In this document: positions 52,481-62,013 of the stretch, piece after piece
Layout of the letters: every line of letters begins with the position of its first letter
Numbering within the stretch: the first letter of the stretch is position 1
DNA from: Pseudomonas putida
GTDB taxonomy: Bacteria; Pseudomonadota; Gammaproteobacteria; Pseudomonadales; Pseudomonadaceae
NCBI RefSeq assembly: GCF_002741075.1
Contig: NZ_CP016634.1
Coordinates: forward strand, 1,690,501 to 1,754,500
Reading direction: 5' to 3'
DNA length: 64,000 nucleotides
The notes under the pieces: generated by a model
What the model was told of the DNA's origin: nothing
Seen by the model: only the letters and a program-made list of their open reading frames with translations
Database searches by the model: none
Program-made: the position numbers and the translations under genes

Positions 52481-54583
52481 CTAGTCATCTGATACCGAAC
52501 TGTGTCGTTTGTCCGAGTCCGCAACCGTGATTGGACGCCCATTTGGAAACACGCGTTGCACACCTCCACTGGTATCGCGTGCAAGGACAGATTTTAAATT
52601 GTTGAGCTTGTCTTCCTGGTCTGCTAGCCATACATCGCTGCCTGCCTCTCCGTTCCCTGCGTCTCGCATGATGGATATTACCTTCGTCAGATTCTTAGCT
52701 TGTTCTTCAAGGTTGACCCGCTCCGATGGAGTGCCCATCAGATGTAGATGCGAGCAGCCATTCCAGCACTGAAGATGCTTAGGGCAGGGTGACTGGGAGA
52801 AATCGTGGATACAACCTCCGAAAGGGGTCACATGCAGCGCCGTGGCGTGTACGGTGAGGAATGCTTCTGCAGTTATTGTCCCTTTATCTGATAGCAAAGC
52901 ATGGTAACTGTCGGTCAAAGCGCCATGAATGCGCTTATCTCTTATGCCCGCATGTAGAAAGTCGATACGCTCGCGATGGCTATTGAACGCCAAGAACTCT
53001 TGATGGGTAGCGGTGTTTTCTTCAATGCTTGTGTGTTGGTAATAGACATTCTGGTCGAGGCGTTTTCGCCCCAGAGCCAGCGCCTGCTGAACATTGCTCA
53101 TCCCAGTAAGATGGTAAATAGTATTTCGCCAATGGCGCGGTTGATGGCTAGTCAGCTTGATCGGTGTCCCATCAGCTTCAAATAATGAACGGCGCGAGAA
53201 TATGGACGAGAATCGCGGATCCGCGCCGAGCGCTCGGTTAATGTCAACCAACATCACTCGTCGTGGGATGGCACGGAACACATTGGCCTCACGCCCCCCC
53301 AATCGAAATTGTCCTTCAAATGCGATGGCAAGTGTTTCACTCGTTTTTAGGACTATACGAAGCTTACCGCTGACATTTTCGGTAAGCGCGGCATGATCAT
53401 GAAGTTTAGGGACCAGAAAACTCTCAATATCGCCGGCTAAGTAATGTCGCCTCCGCGCCTTGCTAGGATGGATTCCATTTCTTGAAAAGTACGCACTTAG
53501 GTTCCGAGACGCATCGCGATTCTGACTGAATCCAAGCCAGCTAAAAACTTCAGCTTCTGACATTTCCTTCTTGGGCGAGTAGTCCCAGAGCCGCCCTGGA
53601 TGATCTTCTTGCCATTTAGCTATTTCGCGTTGTTCCTGGGTCAGTAACTTAAGTCGCTTGACTGCACGCCTAGCTAGAGGGACATCGCTTTCCGCAAACC
53701 AATGAATTCGGGATTGAAATTGCTTTTCCGCAAAGTACCTAATCCCGCATTCGACCAGAGGCTTGCCATGGGCGTCGACAACTACTTCTCCTGTCGTCCC
53801 TTTGATCGGCCTTTCGACCCAACAATCATAGGGTATTACTGCTACTTCATTACCTCGTTGTCCAGTCGCGATCAATAAATCGATCACGCGCAGCAGAATT
53901 TCTTCGCCGTCACTGAGTGGATTGTTCGAACATACGGCATATGCCTCCATCGCCTCACGAGAAGGTAATTTATCATCAGATTTACGCTGTTTTACCACTC
54001 GATCAGGATCGTACAATGAAATGTAATCGTGTCGGCGTTTTTCTGGCTTTATATCATGCTCAAAGTGGATGGCGATCTCGGTTAATTGCATATTATCAAT
54101 CGTATCCGCTATTACTTGGAGGTGAGAGATCGCATCATAGAGATTCTTGTAGCTGCTCTCACGGAGAAATCCTACGACGCGATCAAAGTCTCCTCGCGTC
54201 AATTGTGTGGGGTCGGATACACCGCGCTCAAACAAGGGATTGTAGAGCCGGCGGACGGCAATATTGTATGCAGCCACCATCGAAAACTTCAGGCTCCGGG
54301 TGCGTTGTAAATACACAATCAGGGCCTTGTTAAAATCTTGGAAAACGAGAGGGAGTGGGCCCTTCGCCGGAGTTGGATAGCCCGTTTTTTCGAGTGCTTG
54401 CCGGTGCGTCTCGAAGGTGAGCGTATTTTGCTTTCCCCGTTGTGGTAACCAGCCTCCAACGCCCCATAACGATGACGCCCACGGTGTTGAAATCGGTAGC
54501 GAATGGAAAATCGCTTGTTCCTGTGTAACAAAACCTTCGAGGCGTTGACTTGCTCTAGACAGCGTCATCTGCAGCATCCTCAT
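52481..54583 (-). CDS. Large tyrosine recombinase, 700 aa
   Basis: A phage-integrase-type recombinase. The first catalytic Arg lies in LLIATGQRGNEVAVIPYD, the H-x-x-R box in LTSHQPRHWRNTIYHLTG and the tyrosine in RLDQNVYYQHTSIEE. A Cys/His-rich C-terminal segment (CIHDFSQSPCPKHLQCWNGC) may bind zinc. Its start overlaps the previous recombinase by 29 bp. It resembles Tn554 TnpB and the GmtZ type of integrase in size. Third recombinase of the operon. Confidence 0.82.
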   Translation of the reverse strand: MRMLQMTLSRASQRLEGFVTQEQAIFHSLPISTPWASSLWGVGGWLPQRGKQNTLTFETHRQALEKTGYPTPAKGPLPLVFQDFNKALIVYLQRTRSLKFSMVAAYNIAVRRLYNPLFERGVSDPTQLTRGDFDRVVGFLRESSYKNLYDAISHLQVIADTIDNMQLTEIAIHFEHDIKPEKRRHDYISLYDPDRVVKQRKSDDKLPSREAMEAYAVCSNNPLSDGEEILLRVIDLLIATGQRGNEVAVIPYDCWVERPIKGTTGEVVVDAHGKPLVECGIRYFAEKQFQSRIHWFAESDVPLARRAVKRLKLLTQEQREIAKWQEDHPGRLWDYSPKKEMSEAEVFSWLGFSQNRDASRNLSAYFSRNGIHPSKARRRHYLAGDIESFLVPKLHDHAALTENVSGKLRIVLKTSETLAIAFEGQFRLGGREANVFRAIPRRVMLVDINRALGADPRFSSIFSRRSLFEADGTPIKLTSHQPRHWRNTIYHLTGMSNVQQALALGRKRLDQNVYYQHTSIEENTATHQEFLAFNSHRERIDFLHAGIRDKRIHGALTDSYHALLSDKGTITAEAFLTVHATALHVTPFGGCIHDFSQSPCPKHLQCWNGCSHLHLMGTPSERVNLEEQAKNLTKVISIMRDAGNGEAGSDVWLADQEDKLNNLKSVLARDTSGGVQRVFPNGRPITVADSDKRHSSVSDD

Positions 54584-56075
54584 TTTGTCGCCGGCAGCGC
54601 TCGATCGTAGCGCTTACCGCTAGGATGGTTGTCTGATGCTGGGCGAGGGGCCGGTTGTGAATGAGGTCACCGGCCAGTTCTGCCATATCAATGAACCGTT
54701 GGGCCTCCCTCTGGAGCGCATCCTTTACCTGCTCATGGCGCCCGTCAGCAAAGGGGTGGAACTTCTTGCAGGTGTAGCACGCGTATATCGGGTTGTAGGG
54801 ACAGTGGGTATGAACGGGCAGGGCGCAGGCACCAATATCGCCTATGTATTGCGTATCAATGACGCCGCGGACGGCTCTTTCAGGAGCTGTGTCGCGGCGT
54901 TGGACGATTTCCCCAGTTAATAAGCTGCGCATGATGCGTTGATAGACCGGGCTTTTACCTAGTGCTTTCTCTTTGACCCGGGCAATGTTGGGGGTGGCCG
55001 TTACGTAAGCACGCGCTGCAACCGTGCTGTTGTGTCCGAGCAGTTCGGCAATCATGTCCGCCGGAGTTCCCTGATCCGCCAAGCCTTGCCCGAGGTGATG
55101 ACGCAACAACATGGTTACTTGACTCGGCCTATCTATCCCAGCTTCACGCAACTCGTGTTTGAGGCCTGAACCGATTTCAAGAACCGAGAGACGCCGTCCA
55201 CAAGGATTGACGAATAATGGTTCACAGTCGCTACCAAAACGGCGTTGAATTTCTGAAACGTGCCGTGAGATTTTCTCGCCCAGGCGGGTGGTTATTTTGC
55301 GGGGGCGCCGCTCAGGCCTGCGCTGGCCGATCTTTTTGGCCATGGGGAGCCATAGAGTATAGTATGTCTCATGATCAGCACTTTCAATTAATTCAAAATC
55401 GGCAATGTCTAGCGAACGGAACTGGATGGATCTTGGTGCGAGTTCGAAACCCAAGTGAAGCGCCATATTAAGCTGGATTTCCTCCCAAGTGCAAAATGAT
55501 AAATCTCGTCCGATGCGCTTTAGCAACCGAATTTCTTCATCGAGCTCTAAGCTAGACTGCGAGAGAAAAATCCTCGCATACGGATCAACCCGATCCGATC
55601 TTGCATCCTTGACTTTTAAGTAAGATCTTGTGTCGAACCCATTAATTCCTCTATCGTTTGCCCAACGATAAAACCCCCGAAATCCTACCAAAGCTCTTCT
55701 AGATTTTTTTAACTTTTCAAGAGCTGAGCTTAGCTCAGCGGATTCCCAAGGGAGCCCAGTCGCTAGGTTCGTATTAGATAAAGAGCGAAGGGAGTCTGCG
55801 AACATTGCCGCTGTTCGAGGCGCGTATTTCTCAAGTGCGTAGGCCATGAAGCCCTTCCCAATTTCGATGAGCTCTGAGTTCAATTGAAGCGCAGCCCAAT
55901 CGATTGTCATTGCGAGCCCGCCGTCGTACCACGTCCACACCGGCAAACGGGTATCGACGTACTTTGGCTGATCATTGGTGCGAGTTCGAATCGCAACCAG
56001 AGCCGGGCCCTCGAATACGTAGGCCGAAAGAGAGGAGGAGGGTGATGCCTGTTTGGGATCGGCTGATTTAGGCAC
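54555..56075 (-). CDS. Tyrosine recombinase, 506 aa
   Basis: GTG 56075 is preceded by a perfect AAGGAGG (6 nt). A C-terminal integrase fold shows the box MLLRHHLGQGLADQGTPADM, then ELLGHNSTVAARAYV with the likely catalytic tyrosine; the first catalytic Arg appears to be in FELAPRSIQFRSLDIAD. A Cys/His group near the end (HTHCPYNPIYACYTCKKFH) may bind zinc. It starts 11 bp after the first recombinase. Some catalytic residues look non-canonical, so it might be an accessory subunit. Confidence 0.78.
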   Translation of the reverse strand: MPKSADPKQASPSSSLSAYVFEGPALVAIRTRTNDQPKYVDTRLPVWTWYDGGLAMTIDWAALQLNSELIEIGKGFMAYALEKYAPRTAAMFADSLRSLSNTNLATGLPWESAELSSALEKLKKSRRALVGFRGFYRWANDRGINGFDTRSYLKVKDARSDRVDPYARIFLSQSSLELDEEIRLLKRIGRDLSFCTWEEIQLNMALHLGFELAPRSIQFRSLDIADFELIESADHETYYTLWLPMAKKIGQRRPERRPRKITTRLGEKISRHVSEIQRRFGSDCEPLFVNPCGRRLSVLEIGSGLKHELREAGIDRPSQVTMLLRHHLGQGLADQGTPADMIAELLGHNSTVAARAYVTATPNIARVKEKALGKSPVYQRIMRSLLTGEIVQRRDTAPERAVRGVIDTQYIGDIGACALPVHTHCPYNPIYACYTCKKFHPFADGRHEQVKDALQREAQRFIDMAELAGDLIHNRPLAQHQTTILAVSATIERCRRQNEDAADDAV

Positions 56076-56086
56076 GACGAACCTCC

Positions 56087-57340
56087 TTAACTGTCAAGTC
56101 GGCCCCAAGCTGCCGAGGCACGCTGCGCGTTATGGCGGTTGGCCGACTCGGCTAGATAACGACTTGCATAACGACGTGGCATCGCCGAAGTCTCAGCCCA
56201 ACCGCAGACTCGCCGCAGTTCGTCCGTGGCGCGCTCCAGGTCGTGCCCACGCTGCTCGACCAGGTAAGCCAAGAAACGGTCGGCGAAGGTGTGGCGAAAG
56301 TCATGCGCAGAAAGAGTAGGCAACAACCCCGGATGCGCCAGTTCAATGGTCAGAAACAGCCGATCGAGGACGTTAGACAATGCGCGAATCGACAGCGGGC
56401 GGCCTCTGTCAGAGATGAACAGATAGCGGTGCAGCAATTTCATTGGTTTGCCGTCACGTAGAGGACGCCGTTCGCTCTGGATGTAGTGCTCGTAGACCTC
56501 ATACAACTGTGCAGAAATACCTACGGTTCGTCCGTGGGTTTTCAGCGCAGGCTCTTCAGCACGTGGGTCGGCGGGGTCATGTTCGCGGTCATTGATGGTG
56601 ACATAGGCGTGCTGAGAACCCTTATTAATATCCGTGGTGTAGAGCTTCAAAAGCTCTCCACGACGCATGCCGGTTTCCAGCAACAATTCAATCATTAGCC
56701 AATTGCGCAACTGCAATCGCTTGGGAAACGGATTTCCCACAGCACCCGGACGAATCAGTGTGCGAACGATCTGGAGTTGGGGATCGGTCAGGCTGCGATA
56801 ACGGGCATGGTCGGGACGAACATTGGTGATATGGCTGTCAAAGCGTCGCTCAATGACGTCGGCAACATCTGCAAATGCCACCTCGAGGTTAGCTTGAGTG
56901 GCTGAATTCTGACGAGCGCGCGGGATGTATCGTGTAACAGACCATGACAGATACTGCTTCAACTGCCGCAGGTACTGGTCACGGGTGTGCGGATCTATCG
57001 GTGGCAGAGATGCCGTTGCAGTTGTGCCGATTCGGGCGACCAGATTATCCGCCTGGCGACCGCTTTGGAGCCAGAGGGTGTAACCGTCCAGCAGTGCCAA
57101 AATCGTCTCGAAGTGACAGGCCATGATGGCCTCATCGATATCAAGCCCCCGGCTTTCGGCATAGGTGTAGAAAGCCTGGATCGCACGCAGGTGCGCTGCG
57201 ACGGTGTTGTAGGCACGATGCTTGAATCTGAGCTGGACGTAGATAAATGGGACCAGCTTGGGCAAGGGCGCCGCTGAACCATCCTGCACAAGCACTGGCA
57301 CGCGCTGGCCTGACGAGAAATGAGACTGAACCAGCTTCAT
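56087..57340 (-). CDS. Tyrosine recombinase, 417 aa, first gene of mobility operon
   Basis: ATG 57340 (GAGG 8 nt upstream) is preferred to ATG 57355. SAM-like N-terminal domain, then the catalytic domain with R in LLETGMRRGELLKLYTTDI, H-x-x-R in LSAHDFRHTFADRFLAYL and the tyrosine in TSAMPRRYASRYLAESAN. All core residues are present, so this is the recombinase most likely to be catalytically active. It leads a four-gene operon and sits nearest to the right core junction. Confidence 0.88.
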   Translation of the reverse strand: MKLVQSHFSSGQRVPVLVQDGSAAPLPKLVPFIYVQLRFKHRAYNTVAAHLRAIQAFYTYAESRGLDIDEAIMACHFETILALLDGYTLWLQSGRQADNLVARIGTTATASLPPIDPHTRDQYLRQLKQYLSWSVTRYIPRARQNSATQANLEVAFADVADVIERRFDSHITNVRPDHARYRSLTDPQLQIVRTLIRPGAVGNPFPKRLQLRNWLMIELLLETGMRRGELLKLYTTDINKGSQHAYVTINDREHDPADPRAEEPALKTHGRTVGISAQLYEVYEHYIQSERRPLRDGKPMKLLHRYLFISDRGRPLSIRALSNVLDRLFLTIELAHPGLLPTLSAHDFRHTFADRFLAYLVEQRGHDLERATDELRRVCGWAETSAMPRRYASRYLAESANRHNAQRASAAWGRLDS

Positions 57341-58221
57341 TGGCAGACACCTCATTCAAGGTCTCGCCATGAACAAGAAATACATGGCCCGTTGCAAGAC
57401 TAGTCATCCAAACCGGATTCGTCGAATCAGCACCTTACAAGGCTCATGAACATTTATCACATAGCCTGTCGTTTAACATAATACGCATTATGCGCATTTT
57501 TGTATGGGCAACCGGGGCCGTGGGTGAGCAGATTTGAAGCCGGACCTTGGCTCAATCAGTGAGCTGCAGCCCCGGCCTGGACCTCAGCGATGTAACGCAG
57601 CACAAATGGATCCTGCGAACCTCGCTCCTTGTAATAGATAACCACGTTGCCCAGCGTTCACCGCAGCAGCCTCATCAGCGCCGGATCGGAAAATTTCCTT
57701 CCCGGTACCGCTTAAACGAATCTGGCCAGGGCCTGAGTCTGACGAATGACTGCAGGTGCTGGTGAGCCGCTTTGAGTGCGTCGGCGTCAAGCGTGCAGGT
57801 TTCACCAGATGTACCTTGATGCTGATCCGGCAGGAAATGAAGCTTTTGTGCAAGATTTCCATGCCGATCGCCGCATTGACCATAGCGAACAGCTTCGGAA
57901 TGCTCATTTACAACCCGTAAAGTCGAGCGCGACTCCGACCTTTCCTCGGCTGTTTTCGCCTTGCCTGACCTTCGTCTCAAGACTTTTCATTGGGCACTTT
58001 CAAGTACCTATCCTGGAAAGTGGCTCATTAAACAGGCTGCGTGGGTTCCCTATGCAACCGGCGATAGCTCACCCGTGAACGCTAGTCGGCGACACTGAGC
58101 GTTAGCGATCACGAGAGAGATACCCTACTCTGACTTATATGAATTTAAGGAATAACTACGCTAAATAGTCATTTTGTTGAGTTATATAAACTACTCCTTC
58201 TATCTTTCCCTTTAGCAACTA
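57341..58221. other. 881-bp junction region between mobility operon and right core
   Basis: Contains an AT-rich segment at 57460-57500 with the palindrome CGCATTATGCG (57484-57494), within overlapping copies of GCAT/ATGC; it could be the recombinase promoter/operator or an element end. A minus frame at 57675-57980 (101 codons, FKRYREGNFPIRR end) has no motif and no good start, so I do not call it. The AT-rich stretch 58130-58205 precedes the HAD gene stop. Confidence 0.4.
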
Positions 58222-58875
58222 TCATTGCCACTGCAAAACCGGCCATCCCGTCGCATCAGCATGCGCCTGCAACACAGGATCAGGATTGACCGTATGCGGC
58301 TTGGCAACCAGCGATAGCAACGGCAGGTCATTGCGCGAATCCGAGTAGAAGTAAGCGCCTTCCAACCCTTCACCCTGCTCCTGCAGCCAGGTCTGAAGTC
58401 GCGCCACTTTGCCTTCCCGGTAGGTCAATATCCCGCGGGTATTGCCGGTATAAGCGCCCTGGTGGTGTTCAAGGTCAATCGCCAGTACTTCTTCTACACC
58501 CAACTGCTTGGCGATACGGCTCACCAAAAAGTGCGCCGACGCTGAAATGATCAGCAGACGGTCGCCCTCTTCGCGATGTCGCGCGAGGCAGGCAATGGCG
58601 TCCTCATGTATGCGCGGGGTGATGACGTCTTCCACGAAGGGATCAACTGCCTGGGCCACCTCCTCTATCGTGCGGCCCACCAGGGGCGAGAGACTGAAGG
58701 TCATATAGGCCTCCATGGCCAACTTGCCTTGCGCATAGAGCGCCATGAGTTCACGGTCGCGCTCGATGAAGCTCGGCCCGTCGACCCAACCGAGCGCGGC
58801 CATATGGCCGCTCCACAAGCTGGCACAGTCGCCATCGATAAGAGTGTCGTCCAGGTCAAACAGTGCGAGGGCCAT
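58222..58875 (-). CDS. HAD-IB family phosphatase
   Basis: 217 residues from ATG 58875, which has GGAGG 8 nt upstream; a longer frame to 58920 lacks such a site. HAD motif I ALFDLDDTLIDGD is at the very N-terminus, motif II is LLIISASAHFLVSRI, motif III lysine precedes GKVARLQTWL, and motif IV is FYSDSRNDLPLLSLV. SerB-like small-molecule phosphatase acting in the cytoplasm; substrate unknown. It lies 72 bp downstream of the OPA-type transporter gene on the same strand, which may import its phosphorylated substrate (inference). Confidence 0.9.
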   Translation of the reverse strand: MALALFDLDDTLIDGDCASLWSGHMAALGWVDGPSFIERDRELMALYAQGKLAMEAYMTFSLSPLVGRTIEEVAQAVDPFVEDVITPRIHEDAIACLARHREEGDRLLIISASAHFLVSRIAKQLGVEEVLAIDLEHHQGAYTGNTRGILTYREGKVARLQTWLQEQGEGLEGAYFYSDSRNDLPLLSLVAKPHTVNPDPVLQAHADATGWPVLQWQ

Positions 58876-58947
58876 CGGCCACCTCCAGGGTGCAGTGTCG
58901 AGTGGCGAAGGCCTTTTCAACCTTCGCCCGGTGAAATGACAGTGGGA

Positions 58948-60294
58948 TCATCGAGTGCTTTGCGTGGATGTGGCGACAGCGCCAGGCGTCGTCTCGAACT
59001 CGCTGATAGTCGCTTGACTTGCTGGGCGGCTGTTCCAGAACGGCACCAACAGCAAACTGGCGAGCAAGGCTGCGCCGGTGAAGACGAAGAACACGGTGAT
59101 GGTGTCGAAATAGCCCGGCAGCAGCCCGCCGAGGATCGCACCCACTGAGCCGCACCCGTTGACGAAGCCTGTGGCTGTGCCCGCGGACTCGCTGGTGCCG
59201 AAGTCGATGGCGGCGGCACCGCTGATCATCGAGTCAGGGCCATACAGCGTGATGCCCATCATGAACAGCAAGCCGACGACCAGGTAGATGTTGCCGCTTT
59301 GCATTGTCGGTACGAACAAAATCAACCACAGGGTCAGCGCCATCAGGCTGATCACGCAGGCCGGCATGCGTCGAGCACCGAACAGCTTGTCGGAGACGAT
59401 ACCGATCAGAATCGGGCCGACCAGCCCTGCGACTTCGAACGCGGACGGCACAATGGCCGAGGCCACTTTGCCGATACTCGGCATCCGCTCATAGACGATC
59501 ACCGGCCCCCACATCAGGATTGCATAGCGGGCTGGCTTGAGCAGGAAGTACGCAACCCCCAGCACCAGGACCGTACGGTTGGCCAGCACCTTGCGCAGCG
59601 CCGCCCAGTAGTTTTCCCGAGGGGCGTCGGCTCGCCCGGCCGATTGGCCCTCATCTTCGACGGCAGGCAAACCTACATCCTGCGGGCGATTGCGTTGCAA
59701 CAGGAAGAACAGCACGGCAACCACGAGCACGACGCCCGCCGAGGAAATGAACGCCATGCGCCAATCATGGGAAATCTGGTACGCCCACCAGCCGGCAAAC
59801 GGCGTCGCGACCAGGCCGCCGAACGCGTAGCAGGTGCTCCAGTAGCCCAGCACGCGCCCGCGCTCGCGGGTGGCGAAGAAGCATCCAATGTTCTTGCACA
59901 GCCCTGACCAGCCCGTGGATTGCGCCAACCCCTGAATCACCATGCAACTGGCGAAGATCGGCAAGGTCGCGAAGGTGCCCATGGCCAGTGCGGCCAGTGC
60001 CGACACCACGAGCCCACCGAGCACGACAACGCGGGTACCGTAACGATCAGCGAAGACGCCCCACGCAAACTGGCCCACGGCGTAGGCAGCCAGATACAAC
60101 GCGTCGAGGTTGGCCATGGCCGCTTTGTCGAGCGTAAAGCTGGGGTCTTCGGCAATGCCCAGCTTGGCAACCGAAAATGCCTTGCGGGTGAAATAGAACG
60201 CGGCATAGGCCAGCCACGTGATGATGAATATCTGAACGCGCCAGCGTTGAAGGGATTTCCAGTAATGGCGGGCGTTCTCAGGACTCTTGTACAT
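58948..60294 (-). CDS. MFS transporter, organophosphate:phosphate antiporter type
   Basis: A 448-residue MFS permease with about 12 membrane helices. Features of the OPA (GlpT/UhpT/PgtP) group are AAFYFTRKAFSVAKLGIAED near the first helix, GVFADRYGTRVVVLGGLVVS in loop 2-3 and GLCKNIGCFFATRERGRVLG in the middle. Expected to exchange an organic phosphate or related acid for Pi. ATG 60294 has GAGG upstream. In an apparent operon with the HAD phosphatase and next to an AraC regulator. Confidence 0.88.
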   Translation of the reverse strand: MYKSPENARHYWKSLQRWRVQIFIITWLAYAAFYFTRKAFSVAKLGIAEDPSFTLDKAAMANLDALYLAAYAVGQFAWGVFADRYGTRVVVLGGLVVSALAALAMGTFATLPIFASCMVIQGLAQSTGWSGLCKNIGCFFATRERGRVLGYWSTCYAFGGLVATPFAGWWAYQISHDWRMAFISSAGVVLVVAVLFFLLQRNRPQDVGLPAVEDEGQSAGRADAPRENYWAALRKVLANRTVLVLGVAYFLLKPARYAILMWGPVIVYERMPSIGKVASAIVPSAFEVAGLVGPILIGIVSDKLFGARRMPACVISLMALTLWLILFVPTMQSGNIYLVVGLLFMMGITLYGPDSMISGAAAIDFGTSESAGTATGFVNGCGSVGAILGGLLPGYFDTITVFFVFTGAALLASLLLVPFWNSRPASQATISEFETTPGAVATSTQSTR

Positions 60295-60463
60295 GTTGTT
60301 GTCCTCTGTTGATTACCGCGACGTAGGCCTGGCACCCCTGCTCTGCTCGATCAAGGCGCCTGCCGGGAGGTATCCGGGGCTTGCGAACTTGATCTTAGCG
60401 ATTGGTCTAGACCAAGACTTGACCCTGCAAGGGTGTGTTCAACATGCAAAGTCAATTTTCGGT

Positions 60464-61510
60464 TCAATGGTCTTCGCTACGCCATTGCCGGGGGCTTACG
60501 CCAAACCAACGGCGAAAAGCACGAGAGAACGCACTCGCCTCGGAATACCCGAGCAGCCCTGCCAGATCAGACACCGGCCTTTTGGGCTGTCGCAGGTAGT
60601 GCACCGCCAGTTCCCGGCGGACCCTTTCGACCAACTGACTGAAGCTCAAGCCTGCCTCGCGCAGGTGGCGCTGCAACCCGGCCGAACTGAGCTCCAACGC
60701 CTGCGCGATCCTCTCCAGGCACGGCTCTCCGCCGCTCAGGGCAAGGCGCACCTGGGCGTCCGCCTCATCCAACAGATTGCGTCGCTGATCGTGCGCCCCC
60801 AGACGTTGGAGTACGTCCTGAACCAGAAACAGCAAATTGGCATCGCGCTCCGGCATCCGCTGATCTTTGAGGTCGGCCTTGGGGACGAGCATCGAGTTGC
60901 ACCCACGATCAAAATAGACAGGCGCGCCGAACGCCTGCTGATGCACCCGCCAATCCTGTGGCCGAGCGTGCTCGAAGCTGACCGCGACCGGCGCCCAGTC
61001 TTTGCCCAGCACGTGACGTATCAGATTAAGCGCCATGCCCATGGTCAGTTCGGCGTCCTGTCGGCGCTCCAGAATGGCGCTGTGCCGTACTTGATAATCG
61101 AAGCGATAGCTCTCGCCGCAGTCGACCAGCCGTATCAAAGTGTCGTGCTGATGGTAAGGAAACGCCGCCGCGAAATTGCGCAGGGCCTCCTCCAACGTGT
61201 TGGAAAACAACCCGACATAACCGAGCAATCCCAAGGCTTGGGGCTGAAACTGGAGGCCGTAGTGCAAACCGAAGTTATCGCAGTGGGCCTGGCGTGCGGC
61301 CTCCTCCAGCACCTGGCAGTAATTGGTGAGCGGCAGGCTCAGCGTTGGTTGGCGCAGGCTTTCGGGGTTGACGCCGGCGCGTCCCAGTATGAGGTCGATG
61401 TCACCTCCAACACCTGTGACGAATCCCTCCAGCCCACTGGCAGCAGCCGACAGGACGCCGAGGTTGCCCGCGACTGGCGAGACGGTGCAGCAGTGCAGTG
61501 GAGAACTCAT
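60464..61510 (-). CDS. AraC-family regulator
   Basis: 348 residues. N-terminal arabinose-binding-like domain of the PF12625 type (RYDFDYQVRHS-like region at FDYQVRHSAILERRQDAELT), and a C-terminal AraC DNA-binding domain (LELSSAGLQRHLREAGLSFS; LAGLLGYSEASAFSRAFRRW; FGVSPRQWR). The build resembles OruR/QhpR-type regulators of pseudomonads. It is transcribed toward the MFS-HAD pair from 170 bp upstream and is their probable regulator. Confidence 0.88.
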   Translation of the reverse strand: MSSPLHCCTVSPVAGNLGVLSAAASGLEGFVTGVGGDIDLILGRAGVNPESLRQPTLSLPLTNYCQVLEEAARQAHCDNFGLHYGLQFQPQALGLLGYVGLFSNTLEEALRNFAAAFPYHQHDTLIRLVDCGESYRFDYQVRHSAILERRQDAELTMGMALNLIRHVLGKDWAPVAVSFEHARPQDWRVHQQAFGAPVYFDRGCNSMLVPKADLKDQRMPERDANLLFLVQDVLQRLGAHDQRRNLLDEADAQVRLALSGGEPCLERIAQALELSSAGLQRHLREAGLSFSQLVERVRRELAVHYLRQPKRPVSDLAGLLGYSEASAFSRAFRRWFGVSPRQWRSEDH

Positions 61511-61713
61511 GGTCTATTCCAGTTGAGGTCGTCGTCTGAGTAATGCAAACACCATGCCCTGCCTTCTTCCTTCGAAAGACCCTTTGCAGCCAGAAGGCGG
61601 CAGCCGAACTGGGGTAATGGGTAACATCGCGTAACAATCAGCCGCGCGATCGCAAAGGCCCGCCCCGTTCGGTTGACTGACCCGCCCATTAATGCTCAGA
61701 TGCGCCCCAGTTT

Positions 61714-61895
61714 CAGGTGTCCCCTGCCGCCGCGCCGGGGATTAAACGGGAAGCCGGTGCGTCGCCTTGGGCGATCAGTCCGGTGCTGCCCCCGCAACGG
61801 TAAGCGAGCGATGCATTCGACACGCCACTGTGCCACCGGCATGGGAAGGTGAATGCTTCAAGCCCCTCGCAAGCCCGGAGACCGGCCTGTCACCT
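61714..61895 (+). ncRNA. Cobalamin (adenosylcobalamin) riboswitch
   Basis: All hallmark parts are in order: AGGTG near 61715 (P1/P2 side) pairing with CACCT at 61891-61895, GGGAAGCCGGTG at about 61750, CAGTCCGGTGCTGCCCCCGC then AACGGTAAGCGA, GGGAAGGTG at about 61844, and the B12 box AGCCCGGAGACCGGCCT at 61872-61888. It precedes a three-gene ABC transporter operon. Binding of cobalamin is expected to lower expression. Confidence 0.93.
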
Positions 61896-62013
61896 CCTTT
61901 GGCAACACCCGCGGTGGGCGGGCGCGGGCCGGTCTTGGGGCAGCAGCCTGCCCGCGATGCCCTTGCGCGCCTTCACCTGTCGGGCTTCATTCACCCCGGT
62001 ACGGTTGGTCTGC

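Noticed and set aside
57675..57980. Minus-strand 101-codon frame before the recombinase operon
   Set aside because: No start signal, no motif, and a second minus frame overlaps it; left as unassigned junction DNA.
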